Below are positions 1-10,400 of a stretch of DNA of 64,000 nt, piece by piece (the first letter of the stretch is position 1; each line of letters starts with the position of its first letter). The notes beneath the pieces were generated by a model. The model made no database searches and was not told the DNA's origin. It was given only the letters and a program-made list of their open reading frames with translations. The translations under genes and the position numbers were made by a program. Source of the stretch: Allolobophora icterica (taxonomy: Eukaryota > Annelida > Clitellata > Crassiclitellata > Lumbricidae); contig OY744612.1 of NCBI GenBank assembly GCA_963556255.1, positions 24,992,940 to 25,056,939 on the forward strand, given 5' to 3'.

Positions 1-166
1 CCAGCACAGAGGTTTGGCCATTTTTGGTCCTGTATCCTGGAATAGTCTTCCCTTTAAAATCAGAAGTGAGTTAATCAGTCTGTCACCTTCCTTCTTCCAC
101 AAGTACTTGAAGTCTGCTTTGTTTGATGGTGGGACCTCCCTGCTTGCTCTGCAGGAGCCCTGCTGA
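1..166 (+). mobile_element. 3' end of a non-LTR retrotransposon ORF2 (truncated)
   Basis: The reading frame starting at base 2 is open to a TGA at 164-166. It reads like the C-terminal tail of CR1/L2-type LINE proteins, with an FGPVSWNSLP-type motif followed by a short helical tail. Similar tails recur in this window near 46.2, 49.5, 51.8 and 53.4 kb. It is cut by the window edge. If the neighbouring minus-strand gene continues to the left, this fragment lies in one of its introns. Confidence 0.6.
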
Positions 167-258
167 TGAGTTTTTCTTGATGATGCACTTTACGAATTTT
201 CACTTATATTATATTAAGTTAATACATAAAACCAAGACAGTGAAAAATTAAAAACAGT

Positions 259-3200
259 TTAAACTCTCACATTGCCATCTTCATGTCGATCTGGCTGTAA
301 AGAAAATTCTTCGTCACCCAAACGCTTTCTTTTTGCTCTCTGGATATTTTCTTCATCAAGATCACTGCCAACTGCTTCACTATGAGTTCTTTTAATATTA
401 GTTTTTGACTTGGTTTTAATATCACAGTTCTCAGCCACTGAAAAACTTGCAGCTTTAAAGTTCATTCTCCTTGTGGTAGGACTAACAGTTAAACTGTCGC
501 AGGACAAACTTTGTGTTGGATTAATCTTTTGGAATATTGTATTTTCATCCAACCTTCTTTTGTTCTCACTGCTGCCACTTAATTGTTTGGAACTACCAGC
601 ACGATTTTCCACATGCAAATCAGTGCCAGTGGAAGTTGAACTGTGCCGATTGGCCAGTTCTTTGGATAAGCTGGCAATATGTCTGTTTTGGCCTTCAATG
701 GAATGTTCCACTCGGTCTTTCACAGTATGTCCAAGCTGGCTCTCTACAGTATGCCCTTGTTGGTCTTCCACAGAATGTACTAGTTGACCCTCTATGCTTT
801 CATCGCAAAACTGTGAAGATTCTTGGAATAGTGAAGAACAAGTTGAGAGAAAAGATTTTCGTTGTGTTCCAGTTTTGTCAGCCAGCAACAGTGGAGGAAT
901 CACAGGCCCTTTGTCTGGAAAAAAAAATGTTGAAAACAATTAATTCAAGAAAATATTTCAGTGGTCTTATATAAAATCAGAACAACTTTTACCTCCCAGC
1001 TATTTTCAAAAACTGTAATTAGTCTAGATTCTAGATTTTAAATTGTGCTAAGAAATTGCTCTAAATAACAATGGGATACAAATTTCTGTTGAGTGCATAA
1101 ACCCTGACTTTACCTGAGACTATTTTCCTAACTTCCTGCTTTTTGCTGTTGACAATTTTCAGAGCTCTGTCAAAAAGGGAACCATTGGTTGCAGAGGATA
1201 TTTCTAAAAGTTGGGATGATTCAGGCACCAGTGTTGTCTTTGCAGTTGGAAGCTCTTTTGGTCGTTTTCTTATAATTGGTTTGCTTTCAACATGAGAAGC
1301 AGAGATACTTGAAGATGAAGTTGTTGAACCTGACAAATTTCTTTTGAAAACTGGTGATGCCTTTAATTAATCCAAAAAAAACATTATCATTCAACTAATT
1401 CATTCATGTATTAATTTGTTTATTATTAAGCATAGGGATATCATGTAAATAATACACACATGGCTGTCAACTCCTTCAGGCTTCTGTGGTAACAGCTCTT
1501 CTGAGAGGTCCTTCAAATGTACTGTATAACTGATTCATACATATGTACATTTATACATATGCCTATAATGCACAGTCATACATAATCTTTATTTACATAT
1601 TTATTTTCTTATTTTTCACCCAAGGTAAAATAATCCCTCAAAATTCATTAATTTCTTTATTTTTTTAGTAACTTCTGTTTTCATTAATTGATTCCATATA
1701 AGTACTTTGCAATACAACAGGTTAAGGTATGAAAGGTGAGAAAACAGAAGAATACGAAAAATAAATGAAAGAAATTTCTAAGAAAAAGCTAAGAAAAGGT
1801 TAGATAATGAAATGTATTGTACATGGAAGAAATTTATCAGCACTACATATACATGAGTTAGGGTGACCAGCTTATTTACCAGCACTTATCAAATCAAATC
1901 AAATTTGACACAACCAAATGGTAAAGGTCGAGTTAGTTGCCAAGTTGCTATCCAAAATGGCAACTTAAGTTAGGTCTAGTTAAGCAAACCCAAAACAGAT
2001 ATCACCAGTATGATAAGGTTATCAAGATGGTTGGCAGCTAATGTCAAAACTTACTTTCATTAAGAGTGAATTTTCGAGGATTTTCTTTCCAAGGCCCTTC
2101 ATCACTGAAGACCCTTTATTCACTACACAAACTGCGGCAGCAGTTTTGTCACTAGATGTCACCTTGTTCAAGTCTTTTCCCCAAATGCCAATTGCAGAGC
2201 TTGTCAGTGACTCTGAAAACTTTGAAGGCGAATCTGAAGTTGCTTCAACAGTCTTCTTGATTTCTTTATAACGCTGGTACTTTGCTAAATATTTAAAATG
2301 AATATACTAGTTTTTCTAAAAACATAATCAAATTACCTCTATTGCAATACATTCAAGATGTCCAGTCGACATGCAATAGGTTTGAGAAACCATAAGTCAG
2401 AATATGGTGGTTAAGCAAGTTGATGATTTCTAAGTTTATACCCAAATGACATGAAAGCCCAACATTCTCTAGATTTCTTTAGCAAAAGCATAGTCTTGAC
2501 TTTTGTTATTTTTCAAATATTTTACAGAGTGAAATAAATTTGAAGGACTTAAAAAAACAGTAAATTAAGCTCTATATTAATCGAATTTGATCTAGTTTGA
2601 TAGACACTCACCTACAACATCATTTGGTGCATTCTCAAGATCGTCCTAGAAACAGAAATTACAGCGATAAAATAATCATTTCTGAAACAGGGTCATTGTC
2701 ATATACTAATTAATCTAACCTAATCTGGAAACTTCTATATCACAATTATCGTTATGCACAAGGCATACATTGATGATTGCCGATAAGCAAAACCACATTC
2801 AAAAACCACAATCCATTAGATAGAACCGGTACAAATCCATGAGGCCCAGCACACCAGACTCTACAGAGGATCAGCAATCAGAAAAATATGGAACTTCAGC
2901 TCTGACCTGAATAAAATCACAGAACTTGCGAAAACATTGACCAGCGACTGAGAGGACCAGGAACCCAGTACCATTCTGGCTGTATCGAGTACTCTGTGTT
3001 ATAATAAAGTCATTTTCTAAACCTTAGATCCACTTTTTATCAGAATTCACATTATAATCACACATTTTATAAGGAGGGTTCAGTACATATCACAAATTTT
3101 TTGTTAGCACAATTTATGTGTGTAGATGTTGCATCTTTGCAAAGGTGTCAGCTAGCGTGAACTTTAAGTCGTTTGGTACCTTCTGAGGTTTTCTGCTGAA

Positions 3201-3268
3201 CTTTTGGTAAAAGTCCGCTTCCCACAATTTCAGTTCCTTCTTCAGCTCTCCAAGTTCTTCCATCTGAA
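259..3268 (-). CDS. RECQL4: RECQL4/Sld2-like replication protein, N-terminal part (probably partial)
   Basis: Five minus-strand exons join in phase: CDS 3263-3180 (ATG at 3263; exon start 3268 after an AG), 2645-2612, 2284-2055, 1360-1114 and 914-271 or on to a stop at 259-261. They give about 413 residues. Residues 1-50 have the Sld2-type pattern: LKKELKLWE, then RKPQK, DDLENAPNDV and KYQRYKEIKK. WGKDLN follows near residue 74, matching the WG..LN motif of RecQ4 N-termini. This domain is known to act in assembly of replication initiation complexes. The rest is low-complexity, with short degenerate H-S/T-V-E-G/D-Q repeats and a basic KRTHSE...RAKRKR stretch near the end that could be a nuclear signal. 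A donor-like AAT|GTGAGA lies at 271/270, just before the stop. Known RecQ4 proteins carry a helicase domain further on, so I infer that the remaining exons lie beyond the left edge. A stand-alone Sld2-like protein ending at 259 is the alternative. The 5' UTR exon is not identified. Confidence 0.72.
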
Positions 3269-3479
3269 CTGAAATTACAGGTGAAAATATACAATCACAA
3301 AATTTTAATCTGACACATGACACAACATTCAAACAAATGGGCAACGAGGTAGGGAACTCACAGGTGGAAAATTTAACGGGTCTTTAGAAATATGTTACCC
3401 TAAATTTGACAGGCCAAGAATTTGCGATAATCAAATATCACTTCACCCCTAACTTCAATGCTTGGAAGCACAGAGAACG

Positions 3480-3690
3480 TTAACATCAACATGGGGTTGT
3501 AGGTTCGAATCCCACTCTAGCCGCTGCGTACGGACCTTGGGCAAGTCCTTCACTCGCGATTGCTCGTGGCACTTCGGCGTGAAAATTCCGGCACAGCGTC
3601 AAATGCTGTAGTCGGGAACGACTCTGAGTAGTAGTTGACTTCGAGAGGCGCTATAGAAATATCCGGAATAAAAAATAAAAACATCAGATT
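3480..3690 (+). mobile_element. tRNA-derived SINE
   Basis: A B-box-like GGTTCGAATCCC lies at about 3510-3521. It is followed by the CTTGGGCAAGTCCTTCACTCGC block shared with the SINEs near 12.9 and 33.0 kb, and by an end containing GAGGCGCTATAGAAATATC. This architecture is that of a tRNA-headed SINE with a LINE-like tail. The 5' tRNA half is degraded. Confidence 0.6.
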
Positions 3691-4410
3691 GTTCCATTCA
3701 CTATGCCATAGAAGCGTTAGCGGTGGTTTAAACACCACAGGCTTGTGCGATCGATACCATACTATACGTCGGTTCCCATCTTACTCAAGGACGATAACTT
3801 AAATGGACGCATGAATGAATACTCGTTTATTAAACATCAAAGCTGACAAAACGCAACTAGAACAAGTTACAGCTAATTAGCGTCAGGATTCATTCTTGTA
3901 GGGCAGGGGTGGGCAATCTACGGCCCGCGGGCCGCATGCGGCCCGCCGAAACGTTTAATGCGGCCCGTGAGACATTCTGCTACTAAGCTGCTAATTCAAT
4001 ATATATTTTTGTAAAATGTACATAATTGTTAGTAAATTCTTTGAAAATTTACAATCTCAGTATACAGATGTCATATTTTAATAATAGTATCAATTAAAGA
4101 TTAATCAATTAATAAATTATTAATTACTTTTCATAATATTAAGTAATAATTAAGAAATAATAATAATAGTATCACAGCATATTTTAAAAATTACACTGTA
4201 ATGCTCAAAATTAGAATGAACTTTCGAACGCACCCAGCCCGACTTCTTCCCAAGTCACGTTCCTGAAAATTTAGTAAACCGTTGTTGACAAAATTTAATG
4301 TAACGTCTGCTGCGAAATTTTAAAAGTTTCGATAATTTGTTGTTTATTCACAATTAGTTAATATTAAGAAAATAATTTTAAATATTAAGATTAATATTTT
4401 GAAAAGAGAA

Positions 4411-4833
4411 ATGAGTGCACCGCCAAACTTAAAAAAGAGAAAAATTGAAGACGAATGTAGGACATTTAACAAAGACTGGACAACGAAGTATTTTTTCATT
4501 GATATTAAAAGTAATGCTGTGTGCTTAATATGTCGGGAATCTGTCGCCGTTTTCAAAGAGTACAATCTCAAACGACATTTTCAGACGAAGCATGGCAATT
4601 TCGGAAAAAATTTAAGTGAAACCGAACTAAGGCGCAAAGCCGATGACATGGTGAGAAATTTAAAACAGGAACAAACAACTTTTACCAAGCCGTTGTCTGT
4701 TCAAGAAGCTGCAACAAAGGTCAGTTTTGTTATTGCACATAAGATCGTGAAGAACAATAAACCGTTTGTGGAGGGAGAATTCATAAAGGAATGCATAGTT
4801 GATATTGCCGATACTATCTGTCCCGAAAGTTAA
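4411..4833 (+). pseudogene. hAT transposase remnant with BED-type zinc finger
   Basis: The frame from ATG 4411 to the stop at 4831-4833 has CLIC, then HFQTKH about 20 residues later, which is the C-x2-C...H-x4-H layout of a BED/hAT finger. The protein resembles the N-terminus of ZBED/GTF2IRD2-type domesticated hAT transposases. After the stop, the similarity continues briefly in another frame (ISLSRRTVVRRVDAIS, about 4846-4905), so there is a frameshift. The protein is then cut by the nested MITE. The catalytic RNase H-like domain is absent. Confidence 0.75.
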
Positions 4834-4909
4834 AAAAAATTTGAAAATATTTCGTTGTCACGGAGAACAGTGGTTCGACGCGTTGATGCTATATCGGCGG
4901 ATCTTTCAG

Positions 4910-5191
4910 AGGGTACGGCCCGAATCTCCGAAACCCGAATCCCCTAAACGAATTTCGGCCGAATCCCCGAAATCGATTTTAGACTAAAATTACAAATAAA
5001 CAGGTGAATAGGCAGTATATCGAGATACATCAAGGCCACGCTAGGTCTATGTCGTGCATAAGAGATTACAATCTAACTTTGAATAGTTTTCCAGAGTTCG
5101 GCCGCTTTCTATAAAACCGTTTTCGGGAAATCGGGCTTTTGTGTATTTTCAGCGTTTTCGGGGATTCGGGTTTCGGGGATTCGGGTTGACC
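4910..5191. mobile_element. MITE nested in the hAT transposase (CTTTCAGA duplication)
   Basis: CCCGAATCTCCGAAACCCG on the left matches, inverted, CGGGTTTCGGGGATTCGGG on the right. CTTTCAGA occurs just before and just after the element, an 8-bp duplication. No coding capacity is seen. It is younger than the hAT element it interrupts. Confidence 0.7.
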
Positions 5192-5198
5192 CCCTTTC

Positions 5199-5249
5199 AG
5201 ATCAGTTGCTACATAAGATTAAATTTTAATCTTATGTAGCAACTGATCT
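5199..5249. repeat. perfect 25-bp inverted repeat with 1-nt centre
   Basis: Arms 5199-5223 and 5225-5249 are exact reverse complements (AGATCAGTTGCTACATAAG... and its mirror). The structure starts directly beside the nested MITE, inside the hAT element. Confidence 0.85.
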
Positions 5250-5699
5250 TTATTTAATTTGACTTTGTTATAAATGTGTTAAAATATAGTCCCGATTGCT
5301 AAAAATTATCATGCGGCCCTCCCAATTTTTTTAAATTCTCATGAGGCCCGCTGCACAGAAAAGGTTGCCCACCCCTGTTGTAGGGAATACAGTGTATTTT
5401 TCGGGTAGGATATGGACATGCATAAACAAACAAACATTATGACCACGAGTGGTAATACACCTCAACGATGCTTAACTTGCTTTCAACTGTACGAATTTTT
5501 AGTTTAAAATCAGATTTGATGCTTCTAACACTGAATAAATATATTTCAGCGACTACCGATTTTCTCAAACACCCGCCATCAACGATAACATTGACCTCGT
5601 GACACAACATAGAAATTAGATTGTAGATTCAATACTCTGCTTAATGGCGTCATCTCAGTGCGTATCTCTTTCACCATGATACAAACATAGTGTCTAATG

Positions 5700-6055
5700 C
5701 AGGCATGGCGAACCTTTTTTTGCTCGCGTGCCAGAAAATACTCCTTAAAGAAAGTGAAAAATTTCGCGTGCCAGAAATTTTATTGAACGAATGAACACGG
5801 AATGAACTACTCAAAAAAATGAAAGCTAATACTGAAAAGTGATTGCATTTTTTTGACATGGCTACATAATAATGCGATTTATTTATATTTACTATAATTT
5901 TTATGTGACAATGAGGCAGGAAAGAAATTGCTGAATGTGAGAAATAAAGTATGAAAAGTATGAAAAAAACGAAAGTTCAGAGTTCAGGTGGCGTGCCAAG
6001 CAAAATCTGTTGGCGTGCCAAGTTGGGCACGCGTGCCATAGGTTCGCCATCCCTG
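5700..6055. mobile_element. hAT MITE (GTCTAATG target duplication)
   Basis: The ends are CAGGCATGGCGAACC and GGTTCGCCATCCCTG, with CGCGTGCCA-rich subterminal repeats. Identical 8-bp flanks lie at 5692-5699 and 6056-6063. No transposase is present. A fragment of the same or a related family occurs near 33711 (ATGGCAAACCTATGGCACGCG). Confidence 0.9.
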
Positions 6056-6109
6056 GTCTAATGCTTAGTGCACACAAAATACATACATTGTCAATGCAAA
6101 ATTTCAAAA

Positions 6110-6212
6110 TGGTCAAATTTCCCCAGATTTGGCCAAAAAATCCCCAGATCCCCAGACGAAGGCCGAAATCCCCAGATCTAGGGGAAAATCCCCAGCTCTG
6201 GCAACATTGACA
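6110..6212. repeat. CCCCAGAT-rich transposon end fragment
   Basis: This stretch has repeated TCCCCAGAT/TCCCCAGAC blocks and ends in CTCTGGCAACATTG. The opposite end type, AGTGTTGCCAG followed by TTTCCCCAGAT blocks, occurs at 33741-33810. The two look like right and left ends of one DNA-element family, but neither copy is complete here. Confidence 0.45.
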
Positions 6213-6367
6213 CCGACACACGACGCAGCTGTTCAGCCCGCAATTGGGGTGTTCCGTTTGGCTCTGACCCGTCTTTTAAGGAACACACTAATTCTATACT
6301 ATAGGGCCTAATATGCAGATCTACCCCATTCTACCCACTAGTCTACCATATCCGTGGTAGATACCCG

Positions 6368-6689
6368 CAGGGGCGTAACTTTAGCCTAAAAAGTGGGGGG
6401 TACCGATACCTTGGTCTAAAAAGTGGGGGTACCAATATCTTCTCCACTTTCGTGTTTCGCATGATAACCATTTTGAACATTATTCCCTGCCAGTATTCTC
6501 GTTAATTTTGGCTCTCGATTTACCTGTGTATATAAGCACTTTCATACTTTTGGCGTAGATTTCGTTCTCTGGGAAGGCACAATAATAAAATATTGATTGG
6601 CATTGTTTAAAAAGTGGGGGGTACAGTACCCCAGTCCAAAAAGTGGGGGGTACGAGTACCCCTCGTACCCCCCACAAATTACGCCTATG
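6368..6689. mobile_element. hAT MITE, copy 1 of the GGGGCGTAA family
   Basis: The ends are CAGGGGCGTAACTTTAG and AATTACGCCTATG, with GTGGGGGGTAC subterminal blocks. The flanks 6360-6367 and 6690-6697 are both GATACCCG. A second copy in opposite orientation lies at 37920-38246, with its own duplication. Confidence 0.9.
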
Positions 6690-6894
6690 GATACCCGCAT
6701 GATTAGACGCCACATTCCCTTTCTCAGGCTTTCTGTCATAATTTGTTTGCTAACGCCCTAGTCTCTAGGCCTATATCCGTCTCGACTATATATTGACACT
6801 CGCTTCTTGCTGGCATTTCGAAAGCTAATTTGATGAAGCTTCAGAGTTCAAAATACTACGGACTGAGCGACCACTAAAACTCCAAAATACGAGC

Positions 6895-7130
6895 ACATGT
6901 ATACAGACCATATATTATCGATACCCAAACCACTACTCTGGCTGCCCATAGAAAAGCGAACAACTCTCAAGACTGGGCTAACGGTATACAAGACTCTGCA
7001 TTTCAGTCAACTTTATTACCTTCAGTGACAAGTATCAGTCCTTGCTAACTCCAAACACTTCTCTGAATCTCTGTAGGCCTACTCAACCTGGTCTTCTGAT
7101 CACCCCTATAAACTGTGAAGTCTGCGAAGT
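6895..7130 (+). mobile_element. LINE ORF2 C-terminal fragment
   Basis: A decayed frame reads WLPIEKRTTLKTGLTVYKTL and beyond, the 'WLPI..R..yK.l..vyK.L' signature of the region after the reverse transcriptase in CR1/L2-like LINEs. It carries several stops. Confidence 0.55.
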
Positions 7131-7251
7131 CTGCTCTGGCCTCAGATCTTAACTAAAATTATTTTGGCGCTATAGAAGTTCTCAGATTAGATTAGTGTCA
7201 TGTACCTATGCGCAGAGGTAACAATATGTCAAATTCGTCATACGACAGAAA

Positions 7252-7259
7252 TGACGTCA
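7252..7259. promoter_or_regulatory. perfect CRE/ATF palindrome TGACGTCA
   Basis: A full consensus CRE lies about 160 bp upstream of the putative start codon at 7422. It could belong to a promoter of the unidentified gene, but no TATA box or transcription start can be placed. Confidence 0.35.
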
Positions 7260-7421
7260 TCTGATGTCCCTTAGTTACATGACTGGTTGCTGTCTAAACC
7301 TCGCCATTGCGATCTTTGCTGTTCGTCTGCTAGGACGCTTGTCTGCTTTGCCCTGCTTCGTTTGCGATTGTTTCTGTGTGTTCGTGTGCCTTCCCTGCGG
7401 AAACTTTCCGTCGTCTTGGGC

Positions 7422-10400
7422 ATGGGGTCCGGAGATCGTAAGTTGACAAAAAATCTTGTTTGTAGCAGCTCATAATATTAGTTGAAACCGTTCCATGTTA
7501 GGTTAAAATTTTATTACAAGGACTAGCCTACTGGTTTAAGCTAAAATAGGCCTAATACTGACTAATGGATTATAGTATGGCCAGCGGAAAAGATGCTCAG
7601 ATTGGCCATAAATGCAATATCTTGCGAAAAGTAAATTGACTGATTTTTAGTTTAAGCGAATTAGCCTAAATGACAGAAATATTTGTACTCAGATCATTTG
7701 GTCAGACGAAAACTGTTCAGGCTTTGGCGCTTTTGTTAGAGAACAGTACTGCGGTCCCATAATACTTGGCGCGATCGATGAGTGCCGGATCCAATCAAAT
7801 TGCAGATTATACTTGACATGATGATGTGATTGGTTCGTTATATATAAGAGGTCGTTGGATTGGCTACGGCTTTTCTGGGCGAGAGGGAGTTCTGGGAGTT
7901 TCGGTCCCTCTCGTCCAAAGATTAATTATTTCGTCCGCATTGCAAAAACTTTGTATTCTGGGAATTTGGAGTAAACGATTATGAAGCATAGAAGAATTAT
8001 CATGCGAAAGAGCAAATAAAGACTTGTATATTTTTAAGTATCGGTGTACCGTTTGAATAATGATGAGTGAATGAATAACATGAGATATATTGAGCATCGT
8101 TGTACTGTTTAAATAACAATGAATGTATAACATGAGATTTCCATGCCTACGTCAACACGAATGCCGTTTAAAGTTTCAGCTTTTGAAATATAATTCTGAG
8201 GTCCTTTACCCTGTGCACACCAGGCATTATCTGGCATAGGTTGAATGCTCAAGAAGTAGCGTGGTACCACTATAAATTATTTATACTGTGGTGGTACCTG
8301 GGATTAACATGCATGTGGTACTGACGATGCTGTAGAAAATGCAGGGTCCGATTTGCCGGGGGGGTCGGGGGGGTTGGACCCCCTTGCTTCTTTTTTTGAC
8401 CCCCCTGCTTAAAGCCTTTGGCCGACCCCCGGGGGGGTCGGCTTGACCCCCTCAATTTCATTGCCCTCAGTCCTAACGAAACGACTCCATTATGACCAAT
8501 CGCAAGCAATACGGCCTTGTCAGCTTTGGGTAATTATTTATTATCCAGTCGGTGCCCCAATTTTGAAATATCGCGTTAATATTGTTCACGAGTAGCGCTT
8601 TAAGCGTGGCATCTTCAGCTGTTGAGAGATATCTTACTTTAAGACAACAAACGGACAGAGGTCCCTCCACAAGCCAGCGCCCTCAGGCGAAGATCCCGGG
8701 ATAAAGGCGCCTTTATGCCCCGGGTCCTCGCCTCGATCCTAGCCTCGAGCATAATTATCAGCTTCAACGCTACGAGCATCCAGTTTCGGGGTAAAGGTCG
8801 TGCAGACAGTGGTATATTCTGTCTGAGATGCGCTTTTGACCTCGGGTGACCTACACTAAAGTGCACATCTATAGTGACCAGTGCACAGCTGTAGGCTATG
8901 CTGTCAATTTTGTGCTGACAGTGGCTTTGAGACACGCAGTTTTATAGGATTCGACCTTTAAAATTATATGCATTCTATCAGGCTACACAATACAGTTTAA
9001 GTTTGCAAATCAGTATTACATAGTATAATTTTAAGAGTCTCGGTGCCGTAATTTCAGCCAACAGACAAGAACAGAACTGGAGATCGGCATAAGGGCAATT
9101 AATCGGCCTAGTGGCTCTCAAAAACGCGGTAAGTGAAGAAAAAGCATCTCAAAATGAGAAAGTACTTGCAAAGACTGTTTTCCTTCAAGCAACAGCTATT
9201 AGTAGGCTACATCTGCTGTGGATGATGGTCAAAATGCAGGCTCGTCTGAGCCTAATATCACTGGTGGTGCTGCATTTGTTGTTGAAAAATCCCCAGTTCA
9301 ACAACGTTCCTGCTCAGAACTCTGCTTCTGACTCTGTTGCGGAACGGCAGAAAATGTTCAAACAAGAACACGTTCAAAACGTAGGCTGCGTCTCCTACCA
9401 TTGGATTATGGTCGAGCGCCCTGCAGAAGCCCTGCACTCTGCTTCAGAGAAGTTTCCGATTGACAATTTTCTGCCCATCGTTGATCAATTCACAACCGAG
9501 TTGACAAGAAGACTATAGCATCATACGAACTACAATGCTCAAGGTTTGGTTTTCTATATAGGCTTGAATTATATAATGATGAAGAAATACACAACTCAGA
9601 AAATCCATGTAGCAATATATGGCGATGACCTCGATGAAAGCCTTGGCAATGAGCTCATAATATGCAGTGTTCTTATTTTTTCAAAATGTTTAAATACGAG
9701 ACAGGTAGCGCATGCCTCAGCATACACGTAAGTCAGAGGCAGTTCATGTAGGCCTACAAATTAATACTTGACAAGGTGTTGAAAGTTTATTTCAAAATGT
9801 GGAAATTATGCTATGAATGTACATGGTGCTCATATAGTCACAAACTGTAGTGCTGAATGAGCATTCAAATCCGGCCCTGCAGCCCAGATTGCGATTGAGT
9901 ACTCATGTACAAACAAGGCCAACATATGGGGGGTCATCAGCATTAACGGGCCATCGCTAACGCATTGGAATTTCAGGAATGACAGGAAATACGTACGTTA
10001 TATCCTGGCTGAAATCTGGGCACGATGGTGCCATAGATGAGCCAACTGGCATGGCGACTATTGTGCCAGAACAAAAGAAAAGTGCACAACTTTTTTCATA
10101 GTGATGCACTAGTGTACTTGGTCCACTGGTTCGTTGGTTTTGCTAGTATTTCCAGTGACAGTACTTGGTGCAATGGTTTGTTAGCTTTCGTTGTGTAATT
10201 GTATTTCATCTTTCAGTGCAATTTAGTCACATCTGACGCTTGTGTGTACAATTTGTTGTTCCTATTAGCAAGACCACCACTGTTAGAGGTGGGGGACACA
10301 TCATACATTTGACCCCCCCCCCCAAATTTTCAAGAAACACGAAAAAGGTCAAAAAATATCGTGCGAAAACATTTGCTAACTTCTCTTTTGACCAGATCAG

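Larger units (their letters stand above)
3904..5377 (+). mobile_element. hAT-type DNA transposon, internally degraded, with TTGTAGGG target duplication
   Basis: The termini CAGGGGTGGGCAA and TTGCCCACCCCTG are inverted copies and are followed inward by GGCCCG-rich subterminal blocks. The flanks 3896-3903 and 5378-5385 are the same 8 bp (TTGTAGGG). An 8-bp duplication of the nnnTAnnn type is typical of the Buster branch of hAT elements. Inside are a BED-finger transposase remnant, a nested MITE and a perfect palindrome. The coding part is too short and broken to be autonomous. Confidence 0.9.

Noticed and set aside
3500..3525. tRNA gene (B-box GGTTCGAATCCC)
   Set aside because: No acceptor stem or intact cloverleaf; the B box belongs to a SINE head. 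The same applies to the SINEs near 12.9, 33.0 and 58.0 kb.
4411..4833. BED-finger protein as a possible host (domesticated) gene
   Set aside because: It sits inside an element with exact inverted ends and target duplications, and it is frameshifted and truncated by a MITE.
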